Assembly (NCBI GenBank): GCA_041402045.1
Contig: JAWKSZ010000012.1
Location: forward strand, 1 to 64,000
Source: JAGQRJ01 sp041402045
Lineage (GTDB): Bacteria > Planctomycetota > J058
Direction: 5' to 3'
DNA: 64,000 nt
The notes beneath the pieces are model-generated. The model was not told the DNA's origin, searched no databases, and was given only the letters and a program-made list of their open reading frames with translations. The position numbers and the translations under genes were made by a program. Position 1 is the stretch's first letter; the number at the start of each line of letters is the position of its first letter. This document shows, piece by piece, positions 42,440 to 50,907 of this stretch.

Positions 42440-43576
42440 CTAGAGCTTGCTCCCCTTCTCGAGATTGCAGCGCCTGCAGAGGATCTGGAGGTTCTCCACG
42501 GAGTTCGCTCCGCCCTTGGAGAACGGAATGACGTGGTCGAACTCGAGGTAGTCCTCCGCCCCGCACTGAACACACCGCCCCAGGTCCCTTTGCCAAACCG
42601 CGAGTTTCACGTGTTGGGGAATGGAGCGGCTCACGCCAGAGGTTTGCTTGAGATCGAGCTGCCGTCGCAGCGCGCGAACGGCGTATTCCACGAACGCCTC
42701 CATGCGCTCGGGCTCACGAAGATAGAACGACGCCGTACTTCTGGCGGACGTTCCCACCACGTAGAGCAACCCTTGGTGTGCCTCGACCGACTGCAGAGAC
42801 TTCAGCGAGATCGCCTTGGGATGCTCACGCGAGTGAAACACGACCCGCTGATTGGTGACGTAGCAAGTACCCCCATGCTTCTGGATTCCACGCTTGAGCT
42901 CACGAATCAACAAGGCCTCACAGCTAGCCCAGGGGATCTCCCCGTTCTTGAGAAGCAACGAGTGCTTCCTTAGGGGCTGCAGAGCGATCCCCTCCCTGAT
43001 CGCCTGAAGTTCCTTGACCCTTCCCAGCGTCTCGTCGATCTCTTGGATCAACGCTGTAGGTGGTCGCAGGAACGCAACGTAGCGCTGAAGCATGGCCTCC
43101 TCGTCCTCGGTCACGACGCGATCCGAGACGACATCCAGGAGGACCGTGTGAAAGAAGCGCGCCACCTGGGGACCAGACCGCTTGATCGCCTCGCCCAGTT
43201 CCAACTCGTTGTCTACACAGAAGTCCCTGAGGTGCGCCTCCTCCTCGTCGGTGAGCACTCCGTCGACTAGGTAGCTCACGAGCAGGCGGGTGAACTCCTT
43301 CTGTGCGTCCAACTTCTTCTTCTTGACCTTGATCCCTTCGATCGCCGACTTCGCCAAGCTGCTCATGAATCCCATGGCAGTAGACGCCTCGAAGGCCTGA
43401 GCCGCTCGCGAGCCTCGGCCCTCCGAAGATCGGACCGACGCAGGCTTCGCCTCGCCGACCAGTTCAGGAACCGTCATGTGCTGATTGCACTTTGGGCACC
43501 GAAGGACCTTACCGGCCTTGCTCGCAGGAGCGGCGAGCTTCACGGAGCACCCCTGGCAGCGGATCACGATCTTCAT
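42440..43576 (-). CDS. Zinc ribbon / TerB-like / PH-like / HNH endonuclease fusion
   Basis: The 378-residue protein begins MKIVIRCQGCSVKLAAPASK. A zinc ribbon uses C7, C10, C27 and C30 (LRCPKCNQHM). Residues about 92-165 hold two acidic helical repeats resembling a TerB-like unit (LLVSYLVDGVLTDEEEAHLR; LLDVVSDRVVTEDEEAMLQR). About 215-300 looks like a bacterial PH/GRAM-type domain (GTCYVTNQRVVFHSREHPKA; ISLKSLQSVEAHQGLLYVVG). The C-terminal 60 residues are a full HNH nuclease: AVWQRDLGRCVQCGAED, EFDHVIPFSKGG with the catalytic DH pair, NSVENLQILC and RRCNLEKGSKL. It would cut DNA. Its base composition is visibly lower in GC than its neighbours, suggesting transfer. A small unknown gene follows 3 nt later. 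Confidence 0.78.
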   Translation of the reverse strand: MKIVIRCQGCSVKLAAPASKAGKVLRCPKCNQHMTVPELVGEAKPASVRSSEGRGSRAAQAFEASTAMGFMSSLAKSAIEGIKVKKKKLDAQKEFTRLLVSYLVDGVLTDEEEAHLRDFCVDNELELGEAIKRSGPQVARFFHTVLLDVVSDRVVTEDEEAMLQRYVAFLRPPTALIQEIDETLGRVKELQAIREGIALQPLRKHSLLLKNGEIPWASCEALLIRELKRGIQKHGGTCYVTNQRVVFHSREHPKAISLKSLQSVEAHQGLLYVVGTSARSTASFYLREPERMEAFVEYAVRALRRQLDLKQTSGVSRSIPQHVKLAVWQRDLGRCVQCGAEDYLEFDHVIPFSKGGANSVENLQILCRRCNLEKGSKL

Positions 43577-43654
43577 ATCGGCCTCGCTGGAAGGTAGAGA
43601 GCTCGCCTTGCGCTCGCCACCATGCGCCGCCTGGCTCGGGGGTGCCCGCGGGAG

Positions 43655-43660
43655 TACCCT
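43655..43660 (+). promoter_or_regulatory. -10-like hexamer TACCCT, leaderless candidate
   Basis: TACCCT with 6 nt to the GTG at 43667. This supports the GTG over the in-frame ATG at 43622, which would lie upstream of the hexamer. Confidence 0.4.
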
Positions 43661-43666
43661 CGATCC

Positions 43667-46600
43667 GTGTCTGGCGCCCCTCCACCACAGCACCCGTTGC
43701 GCCCCCAGGACGTCGAGCTGGGCCGGCTGGCGATCGCCTGGGGCTGGCTGCGCCAGGCGGACGCGGCGCGGCTGAGCCAGGGCGCGGGGAGCTTCCCGCA
43801 GCGCCTGCTCGCGGCCGGGCTCCTGAACGCCGAGCAGGTGCGCGCGCTGGAGGCCGCGGTGGTCAGCGCGAGCGGGCGGCTCGCGGAGCAGGCGCCCACG
43901 GCGTTTCTCGCGCCGCCGGTGGCCCAGGCGGCGACGGCGTATCACCCGCCGCCCCTCGACCCCGAGGGCGCGACCCACGTGGGCCCACCGTCCGGCGGCG
44001 CGCCGGTCGACCCCCAGGCGGCGACCGCCTTCACCCCCGCCCCCGGCCCCCACGAGAGCGGGCGCGTGGGCTTGCCCGCCCCCGGCGAGGTCGTGGCCGG
44101 CTACCGGATCGACGCGCTCCTGGGGCAGGGCGGCATGGGCGCGGTGTTCCGCGCGACCGACGCCGCGGGCAAGCCGGTCGCGCTCAAGTTCGTGATCCCC
44201 GGCCGCGACAGCAGCGGGCTCCTCGCACTCCGCTTCCAGCGCGAGGCCGAGGCCATGGGCCGGATCGGGCGCGTCCCCGGCGTGGTGCCCGTGCACGGCG
44301 CGGGCAGCCACCGGGGCTGCGCCTACCTCGCCATGGGCCTGATCGAGGGCCAGGACTTGCTGGCGCAGGTCAAGGACCAGGGCCCGCCGCCGGTCGAGGA
44401 CGCCCTCGAGCTCGTGGCCGCGGTGGCCGAGGCGATCGAGGGCTGCCACCAGGCCGGCGTCCTGCACCGCGACCTCAAGCCCGCCAACGTCCTCGTGCGC
44501 GCCGAGGACGGCAAGCCCTTCGTCACCGACTTCGGCCTGGCCCTGATCGACGGCGAGGGCAGCGAGGTCGAGCGCCTGACCCAGACCGGCGAGCTCATGG
44601 GCACCCCCGCCTTCATGCCGCCGGAGCAGGCCGACGGCGACAAGGCGCGGATCGGGCCCCTGAGCGACGTCTACGCTCTGGGCGCGCTGCTCTACTACCT
44701 GGTGACCGGGCGCGCGCCGTTCCAGGGCACCCACCTCCAGGTCCTGCACCAGCTGTTCAAGAAGGAGCCCCCGAGCCTGAGCCAGGCCCGCGGGCGCCCG
44801 GTGCCCGCGGACCTGCAGGCGATCGCGAGCCGGGCCCTCGCCAAGGACCCCCGCGCGCGCTACCCCAGCGCCCGGGCGCTGGCCGAGGACCTGCGCCGCC
44901 TGCGCCGGGGCGAGCCGATCGAGGCCCGCGCGCCCACCCGCTGGGAGCGCTTCCGCTGGCGGCTCGCGCGCAAGGACCCCCAGGCCGTGGGCAGCCTGGT
45001 CGTGGGCGCCGCGGCCCTGATCACCCTCCCCGCGCTCGCGCTCCTCGCCGTGCGCCCGTCGCCGGACGAGGCCCTGCGCACGTGGGTGGCCGCCTTCCCC
45101 GCCGAGCTCGAAGCGCGGGTGCTGGCGCCCGGCGCCGCCAAGGCGCGCCTGGACCTGGACGCGCTCGGGGCCCTGGCCGCCAGCGGCTGGAGCCGCGGAC
45201 AGGCCGTGAGCCCCGACCCCGAGCTGGACGGGGCCGCGCCTCTGGCCCACCGTCTGCGCCGGCTGCGCGAGCGCCTCGTCGCGCGCACGCCGCCGATCCC
45301 CGGCGCCGCGGACGCCCTGGGCGCGCTAGAGGTCGGGCTCGAGCTGGAGGCGCCGACGCCCGACGCGCGCCCGCTGAGCGCGAGCTGGACCTTCGGGCGC
45401 GAGGGCGCCGCGGCCGACCTGCTCGCGGCGCTGGCCCAGCTCGGCTACGGCCTCGACCCCGAGCGCTGCTCCCGCGACGCGCTGACCCGACTGCCCGCGA
45501 GCAGCGACGCCGCGCGCGCGGCCCTCGCCGCCCTCGCCGCGGGGGACCCGCCGCTGGCCGCCCACGCGCGGCGCCTCGCGGCCCACGTCGCCGGCCTGGA
45601 GAACGCGGCCGCGCAGCAGGTCGAGGCCGAGCTCGAGGGCACCGTCACCGACACGTCGCGCGATCCCTGGGGCGCGCTGACCCGCGCCCACCGCTACGCG
45701 ACCCGCGCCGAAGACCTCGAGCGGGCCCTGGACGCGCTGCTCCAGGGCGAGCTGCCCGAGCTCCTCGAACACCCCGAGCGCCTGGTCCGGGCCTACCGCG
45801 CCCTCGAGCGCAGCGGGCTGCCTCCGGCCGAGGCCGAGGGCGTCGCGCGCCGGATCAGCGCCTACCTCGCGAGCCAAGCCGACGCCGCTAAGCACGCGGA
45901 CCTCGAGGCCCTGCAGCGCTTCGCCCAGGCCTACGCCGTGAGCTGGGGCCGCCACGCCCCCGCGCCCTTCGGGTTCGTGAGCGAGGTGCGCGCGATCCTC
46001 GTCCAGCGCCTGCTGCGCCACGAGCGCCTGAGCATGGACCTGATCCTCGTCCCGCTGCAGCTGGGCTACGGCTACGGCGACATGGTCCACCAGATCGGCG
46101 CCCAGTATCTGCCCGAGCTCGAGGCGACCCCCCGCGCCCGGCGCTCCGGCGACCTGCACCTGCTGTGGGCGTTCCTGCTCGAGCTCGACCGCCGCCGGCA
46201 GGAGTCCGACCGCCCCCGGACCGCGGCGCACTTCGCCCTGGCCCTGGCCGAGCACCTCGACGCCGACGTGCTCGAGCGCGTCTTGCCCTTCCTCGAGCTG
46301 AGCCCCGACGACCTCCTCGAGCTCGCGAGCCACGCGGTGCAGGTCGAGGCGGCGGACCGCGAGCGCCTGTTCGGCGCGCAGGCGCCCGCGCCGTCCCCGC
46401 GCGCGAGCCCCCTCAGCCCGGTGTGGCTGGACGACGCGCGCGAGCGCCTGCTGCACCACGCCTTCGCCGTCGCGATCGAGCGCTGCGAGGCCGAGGAGCG
46501 GGTCGGTGACCCGCGCCGGGTCGGCCAGCTCCTGGACCAGGCGGTCGCGGTCCTCGAGCCGCTGCACGCGCTGATCACGGAGCTCGTGCGCGACGGCCGC

Positions 46601-47293
46601 GACCCCGGCTTGACCCTCAAGCGGATCGTCGACGCGTCGGGGGCCGCGCGCTTCGTGCTCCTGCGCTTGCCTCGGGTCCACGGCCTGCGCGACGTCTACG
46701 TCGCGCGCTTGCTCCCGCTGTTCGCCCGGGCCCCGGCGATCGAGGCCAGCCTGATCGCGCGCCTCGAGACCAACGCCCGCACCGGCGAGGTCGGGGTCAC
46801 CGAGGAGCTGTGGACGTCGACCGCCTCGATCCCGGCGGTGGTGCGCGCGGTCTCGCACCTGGTGAGCGAAGAGCTCAAGCTGCTCGAGCTCTACGGCCTC
46901 CAGCCCGAGGGGCTGGCGCGCGCGCTCCCGCGCTTCCGGCGGCTGGCGGACGCCTTCCCCGGCCACTTCCCCTACGTGCTCGGGGGCCGGGTGTGGTACG
47001 TCGCCCGGGCCCTCTCCGCCGACGCGGTCGCCCGCGAGGTCGCCCCGCGGATCGCGCAGGCCGACCTCCCCCAGGACGCCGACGACCTCCCCGACGCCCT
47101 CGCGCTGCGGGACGAGGTCCGCGGCTGGCTCGCAGGCGAGACCCTGGACGAGGACCCCGCCGCCGCCCGCGCCCTGCTCGAGGCGTCCCTGGCCGAGGGC
47201 CAGGCCGCCCCTGGGGCCTGGCCCGACGCCTTGCTCGACGCCCTGGGCACGAGCCGCGCCGAGGTCGACGCCCGCCGGGCGGACGGCGAGTGA
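43667..47293 (+). CDS. Giant receptor-type Ser/Thr protein kinase 1
   Basis: The 1,208-residue protein starts at GTG 43667, just after a TACCCT hexamer. Residues about 10-70 resemble the MshEN-like repeats of other proteins here (ELGRLAIAWGWLRQADAARL; LLAAGLLNAEQVRALEAAV). A low-complexity linker leads to the kinase domain (about 143-410): LLGQGGMGAVF near 152-162, VALKFV, HRDLKPAN with D269, DFGLAL with D288 and GTPAFMPPEQ. One membrane helix follows near 440-462 (AVGSLVVGAAALITLPALAL). The remaining roughly 740 residues are mainly Ala-rich helical units outside the membrane and carry no family I recognise. The stop overlaps the start of a second such kinase. Confidence 0.88.
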   Translation: MSGAPPPQHPLRPQDVELGRLAIAWGWLRQADAARLSQGAGSFPQRLLAAGLLNAEQVRALEAAVVSASGRLAEQAPTAFLAPPVAQAATAYHPPPLDPEGATHVGPPSGGAPVDPQAATAFTPAPGPHESGRVGLPAPGEVVAGYRIDALLGQGGMGAVFRATDAAGKPVALKFVIPGRDSSGLLALRFQREAEAMGRIGRVPGVVPVHGAGSHRGCAYLAMGLIEGQDLLAQVKDQGPPPVEDALELVAAVAEAIEGCHQAGVLHRDLKPANVLVRAEDGKPFVTDFGLALIDGEGSEVERLTQTGELMGTPAFMPPEQADGDKARIGPLSDVYALGALLYYLVTGRAPFQGTHLQVLHQLFKKEPPSLSQARGRPVPADLQAIASRALAKDPRARYPSARALAEDLRRLRRGEPIEARAPTRWERFRWRLARKDPQAVGSLVVGAAALITLPALALLAVRPSPDEALRTWVAAFPAELEARVLAPGAAKARLDLDALGALAASGWSRGQAVSPDPELDGAAPLAHRLRRLRERLVARTPPIPGAADALGALEVGLELEAPTPDARPLSASWTFGREGAAADLLAALAQLGYGLDPERCSRDALTRLPASSDAARAALAALAAGDPPLAAHARRLAAHVAGLENAAAQQVEAELEGTVTDTSRDPWGALTRAHRYATRAEDLERALDALLQGELPELLEHPERLVRAYRALERSGLPPAEAEGVARRISAYLASQADAAKHADLEALQRFAQAYAVSWGRHAPAPFGFVSEVRAILVQRLLRHERLSMDLILVPLQLGYGYGDMVHQIGAQYLPELEATPRARRSGDLHLLWAFLLELDRRRQESDRPRTAAHFALALAEHLDADVLERVLPFLELSPDDLLELASHAVQVEAADRERLFGAQAPAPSPRASPLSPVWLDDARERLLHHAFAVAIERCEAEERVGDPRRVGQLLDQAVAVLEPLHALITELVRDGRDPGLTLKRIVDASGAARFVLLRLPRVHGLRDVYVARLLPLFARAPAIEASLIARLETNARTGEVGVTEELWTSTASIPAVVRAVSHLVSEELKLLELYGLQPEGLARALPRFRRLADAFPGHFPYVLGGRVWYVARALSADAVAREVAPRIAQADLPQDADDLPDALALRDEVRGWLAGETLDEDPAAARALLEASLAEGQAAPGAWPDALLDALGTSRAEVDARRADGE

Positions 47294-50121
47294 GCTCTGG
47301 CGAGGCGCCGCGCGCCGCGATCGGTCCCTACCGGATCGAGCGCGAGCTGGGGCGGGGCGGCATGGGGGTGGTCTACCTCGCCCGCGACCCCGCCCTCGGG
47401 CGCCCGGTGGCGCTCAAGGTCCTGCGCCGCAGCTCCCCCGCCGCCCGCCAGCGCCTGCTGACCGAGGCGCGGGCCTCGGCGGCGATCCGCCACCCGAACG
47501 TGGTCCGCGTGCACGACGTGCGCGAGCTCGAAGGCCACCTGGTGCTGGTCATGGACTACGTCGAGGGCGTGAACCTCGACGAGCGCCTGCAGCGCGAGGG
47601 GAGCGTGCCGGCTGCCGAGGCCGCGCGCCTGACCACTGACCTCGCCCGCGCGTTGGCCGCCGGCCACGGGCGACGGATCCTGCACCGCGACGTGAAGCCC
47701 GACAACGTGCTGATCCGGGCCCACGACGGCGCGGCGCTGCTCACGGACTTCGGCCTGGCCAAGTTCCAGGACGAGGGGAAGGGCCTGACCCAGAGCGGCG
47801 CGATCCTCGGCACCCCGCTCTACGCCTCCCCCGAGCAGCTCGCCGGGGGCGCCCTCGACGCGCGCAGCGACGTCTACGGCCTGGGCGCGCTGCTCTACGC
47901 CATGCTCACCGGCCAGCCCCCCCTCACCGGCGAGACCCTGGTCCAGCTCGTGGCCCGGGTGTGCGAGGAGCGACCCGCCCCGCCCTCGCAGCTGCGCGCG
48001 GACGTGCCTCCGTGGCTCGACGACGTGTGCTTGCAGTGCCTGGAGAAGGACCCCGCGCGGCGCTACCCCAGCGCCGGGGCGCTGGCCCAGGCGCTCCAGG
48101 CCGGCGAGTCCCACGGCTCGGGCAGCGGGACCTCGCGGGCGGCGTCCAAGGACGCGCGGCGCCTGGGGGTGGCCCTGACCGCGGCGGCCCTGGCCCTCGC
48201 CGCGCTGGGGGTCACCCTCTGGGCCTCGACCCGCGGCGACGGCGACGCGGCCCAGCACGCGCTCTACGGGCCCCTCCCCCCCGGCCCCCTGGAGCTCGAC
48301 CTGCCGCGCACGGCGCGCCCGCCCTCGCCGGAGCTCCGAGCCCACGTCGCCGCCCGCACCGCGCTCCTGCGCGGGGACCCCGTCCCCCCGGGGGAGGCGC
48401 CGGACCTGCGGGCGCTGGCCGCCCTCGGCGCCCTGCGCTGGGGGCGCCCCCGCGACGCGGGCCCCGACGCCGAGCTCTGGACGCGCCACGCCGCCTACGC
48501 GCAGGCCCTGGAGACCCTGGCCGCGCTCGAGCAGGGGCCCGACGCCGAGCCCGCGACCCGCTGGGCAGGGGACGTGGCGCGCCGCGCCCGCGGCGAGCTC
48601 CAGGAGGTGCGCGCGCGCGCCGCGAAGCGGGTGGACACCCACGCCCGCGGCGGCTCCCCGGCCCCGATCCCCGCGGGCCCCTGGGCCGCCTTCGAGCGCG
48701 ACGCGAGCCAGGTCGCGCTGCGCGCCCGCGGGCTCGAGCTGCTCGAGGCGCTGCGCGCCGAGCTCCCCCCCGGCGAGCCGCTCCTGGCCGAGACCGCCGA
48801 CGCGGCCCGGGCGCTGATCGAGTCCTACTTCCCCGCGACCCGGGCCACCTCGGGCCCCGAGCGCGACGCGTTCGTGGACTGGCTCTCGCTCGCGACCCCG
48901 CCCGAGGGCGCCGCCGAGCAGTCCTTCGACACGCTGTGGCACACCCTGCCCGACGTGCTCCACGCCGTCGGCCCGCGGATCCGCTTCGCCGACGTGCCGC
49001 CGGACCTCATGCTCCGCGCGCGGGGCTCGGTAGAGCTGATCTACTCGGGCTACCTCATGACCCTCGAGTCGCCCTCCCACGAGGAAATGCTCCTGGGCGC
49101 GCTGGTCGGCCTGTGGCCGATCAGCCGCGTGCGCCGCCTGCGCCCCGACCTGCCGGACGAGCTCCAGGCGCTCCCGATCCTCACCGGCGAGCAACTCGTG
49201 ACCCTCTACGTGGCCCTCGAGCACGAGGCCTCGGTCTCCGGGGAGCGCCTGCTCGGGTTCCTCGTCGACGCCCTCGGCGACGACGTGCCCGCCCGCTGGC
49301 GCGAGGCGCTGGACCTCCCCCCGGCGGGCCCGGTGGCCCAGCCGGTGAGCCCGGGCTGGATCCCGCACCTCCGGGTGCGGCTGCTCGAGGAGTGGCTGGC
49401 CGTCGAGCGCGTGCGCGAGCGCCCGCTCTCCGCGGAGCACCTCGCGTTCTGCCTGGAGGAGCTCCCCGACGCGATCTCGGCCAACCAGCGCTCCGGGGTC
49501 GAGCCGCGCCTGCAGTTCATGATCGCGCCCAAGGTGCTCGGGGACCTGGCCGAGGCCGCCCTCGCGGCCAAGCTCCCGCGCGCGAAGGAGGCCCAGGCGC
49601 TGGCCGAATCCACCTGCACCCGGATCCAGGCCGAGCTGCTCGCGTTCCTGCGCAATGAAACCGTGCTCGAGTCGCAGATCCCCGGCCTGCGCGAGGGCCT
49701 CTCCAAGCTGACCCTGGACCTCGCGCGCCTGCACCTCGACCGGGCCGACCCGCGCTCGGCCCGCGCGCTGCTCGAGCGCACCCTCGACGCCTGGAAGCTC
49801 TGGGATCCGAACTACCCGCTGCTGAGCTACCGCTGCTGGATCGCCGTCGTCGCCCGCGACCCCGACGCCCTCGCTCGCTGCCGCGAACAGCGCGAGTGGC
49901 TCCTCACCCGGCCACAGGCCTCGGCCTTGCGCCCGGCCGCTTACCGCGAGGAGCTGGCCCGCGCCAAAGCGATCGTGCTCTCGAGCGAACTCGTGGCCCT
50001 GGTCCAGAGCGGCGCGGCCGAGGAGGCGCGCGCGCTGGCGGCCCGCGAGCTCGACACCTACGCCGGAGTCAAACTCCCCGAGCTGCAGGAAGCGAGGATC
50101 CGCGTCAGGCGCGGACGTTGA
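47290..50121 (+). CDS. Giant receptor-type Ser/Thr protein kinase 2
   Basis: The 943-residue protein starts at a GTG that overlaps the stop of the preceding kinase (GTGA). The kinase domain starts almost at once: IGPYRIERELGRGGMGVVYL (about 11-30), VALKVLR, HRDVKPDN with D134, DFGLAKF with D153 and GTPLYASPEQ. The membrane helix is at about 292-315 (ALTAAALALAALGVTLWAS). About 620 helical residues follow, similar in style to the tail of its neighbour (GERLLGFLVDALGDDVPARW; LAKCLP-type helices). It lacks the MshEN-like module of kinase 1. The pair probably acts together. The 3' end overlaps the convergent hemolysin III-like gene by 17 nt. Confidence 0.88.
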   Translation: MSSGEAPRAAIGPYRIERELGRGGMGVVYLARDPALGRPVALKVLRRSSPAARQRLLTEARASAAIRHPNVVRVHDVRELEGHLVLVMDYVEGVNLDERLQREGSVPAAEAARLTTDLARALAAGHGRRILHRDVKPDNVLIRAHDGAALLTDFGLAKFQDEGKGLTQSGAILGTPLYASPEQLAGGALDARSDVYGLGALLYAMLTGQPPLTGETLVQLVARVCEERPAPPSQLRADVPPWLDDVCLQCLEKDPARRYPSAGALAQALQAGESHGSGSGTSRAASKDARRLGVALTAAALALAALGVTLWASTRGDGDAAQHALYGPLPPGPLELDLPRTARPPSPELRAHVAARTALLRGDPVPPGEAPDLRALAALGALRWGRPRDAGPDAELWTRHAAYAQALETLAALEQGPDAEPATRWAGDVARRARGELQEVRARAAKRVDTHARGGSPAPIPAGPWAAFERDASQVALRARGLELLEALRAELPPGEPLLAETADAARALIESYFPATRATSGPERDAFVDWLSLATPPEGAAEQSFDTLWHTLPDVLHAVGPRIRFADVPPDLMLRARGSVELIYSGYLMTLESPSHEEMLLGALVGLWPISRVRRLRPDLPDELQALPILTGEQLVTLYVALEHEASVSGERLLGFLVDALGDDVPARWREALDLPPAGPVAQPVSPGWIPHLRVRLLEEWLAVERVRERPLSAEHLAFCLEELPDAISANQRSGVEPRLQFMIAPKVLGDLAEAALAAKLPRAKEAQALAESTCTRIQAELLAFLRNETVLESQIPGLREGLSKLTLDLARLHLDRADPRSARALLERTLDAWKLWDPNYPLLSYRCWIAVVARDPDALARCREQREWLLTRPQASALRPAAYREELARAKAIVLSSELVALVQSGAAEEARALAARELDTYAGVKLPELQEARIRVRRGR

Positions 50122-50824
50122 CCTCGACGGGGACCGGCACCGGCGCCGGGACCTGACGCCAGCGCGCGGCGCGGGCGGCGTAGACGAAGGTCCCCACGTA
50201 GCACCAGCAGGCCAGCGCAATGCAGACGTGCATGACCTCGTGGGCCTCGACCATCCGCGCCACGAGGGTCGGCCACTCCAGCGCGTCGATCACCCCGCCC
50301 AGGGTCGCGAGCCCGCCGCCCAGGAGCAGCCACCCGGGCGGCCCCCACACCCCGTGCACCCGCGCCGTGTGCAGCCACAGCGGGAACCCCAGCCAGCCCA
50401 TGGCCACGTAGAGCACGGGGGAGATCCAGGGGTTGAGCGCGGGGAGCGAGCTCAGCTCGAGCAGCGCCCCGGCGACCGCGACCCCCCACACCAGCGCGTG
50501 GTAACGCGGCTGCCAGCGCCCGAGGGTGCTCATGACCGCGGTGAAGCTCGCCGCCAGGGCGATCCAGATCGTGGCGTGGTCCAGGTGCCAGAACACGATC
50601 CGGGCCGGGGTCCCATACGGCTGCGAGTGATACAGCGCGCTGCACAGGAGCTGCAGCCCCCCGCACAGGAAGTAGACGCGCACCCCGCGATCGCGCCGCG
50701 CCTCGCCCACGGTCACCCCGCGCACGAGCCACAGCGCGGCGAGCAGCGTCAGGCTCCCCAGCAGGTGGCTCACGCTGCTCAGGGGGTCCTGGAGGTAGAG
50801 GAACGGGATCAGGTCGCGGTCCAT
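50105..50824 (-). CDS. Hemolysin III / PAQR family membrane protein
   Basis: The 239-residue protein has seven predicted membrane helices. Family signatures are SSVSHLLGSLTLLAALWL with the first conserved His, CSALYHSQPYG, FWHLDHATIWIALAASFTAV and VEAHEVMHVCIALACWCYVG. The H and D residues in these motifs form the zinc site of PAQR receptors. PAQR proteins such as adiponectin receptors have ceramidase activity; bacterial members affect membrane lipids and were first named hemolysin III. The specific role is unknown. It starts at ATG 50824 and its last 17 nt overlap the convergent kinase gene. Confidence 0.9.
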   Translation of the reverse strand: MDRDLIPFLYLQDPLSSVSHLLGSLTLLAALWLVRGVTVGEARRDRGVRVYFLCGGLQLLCSALYHSQPYGTPARIVFWHLDHATIWIALAASFTAVMSTLGRWQPRYHALVWGVAVAGALLELSSLPALNPWISPVLYVAMGWLGFPLWLHTARVHGVWGPPGWLLLGGGLATLGGVIDALEWPTLVARMVEAHEVMHVCIALACWCYVGTFVYAARAARWRQVPAPVPVPVEVNVRA

Positions 50825-50907
50825 GGCGCCGGGATTGTTGGGGCTGAACCTGGCCCCGTCAACCCGGACCGCGTTGCGCGAACCGGCGCCAATGACGAGA
50901 CTCGGGC

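Noticed and set aside
43622..43666. Upstream ATG (43622) for giant kinase 1
   Set aside because: It would place the TACCCT hexamer inside the coding region, the added residues look non-homologous, and GTG 43667 has the spacing seen for other genes.
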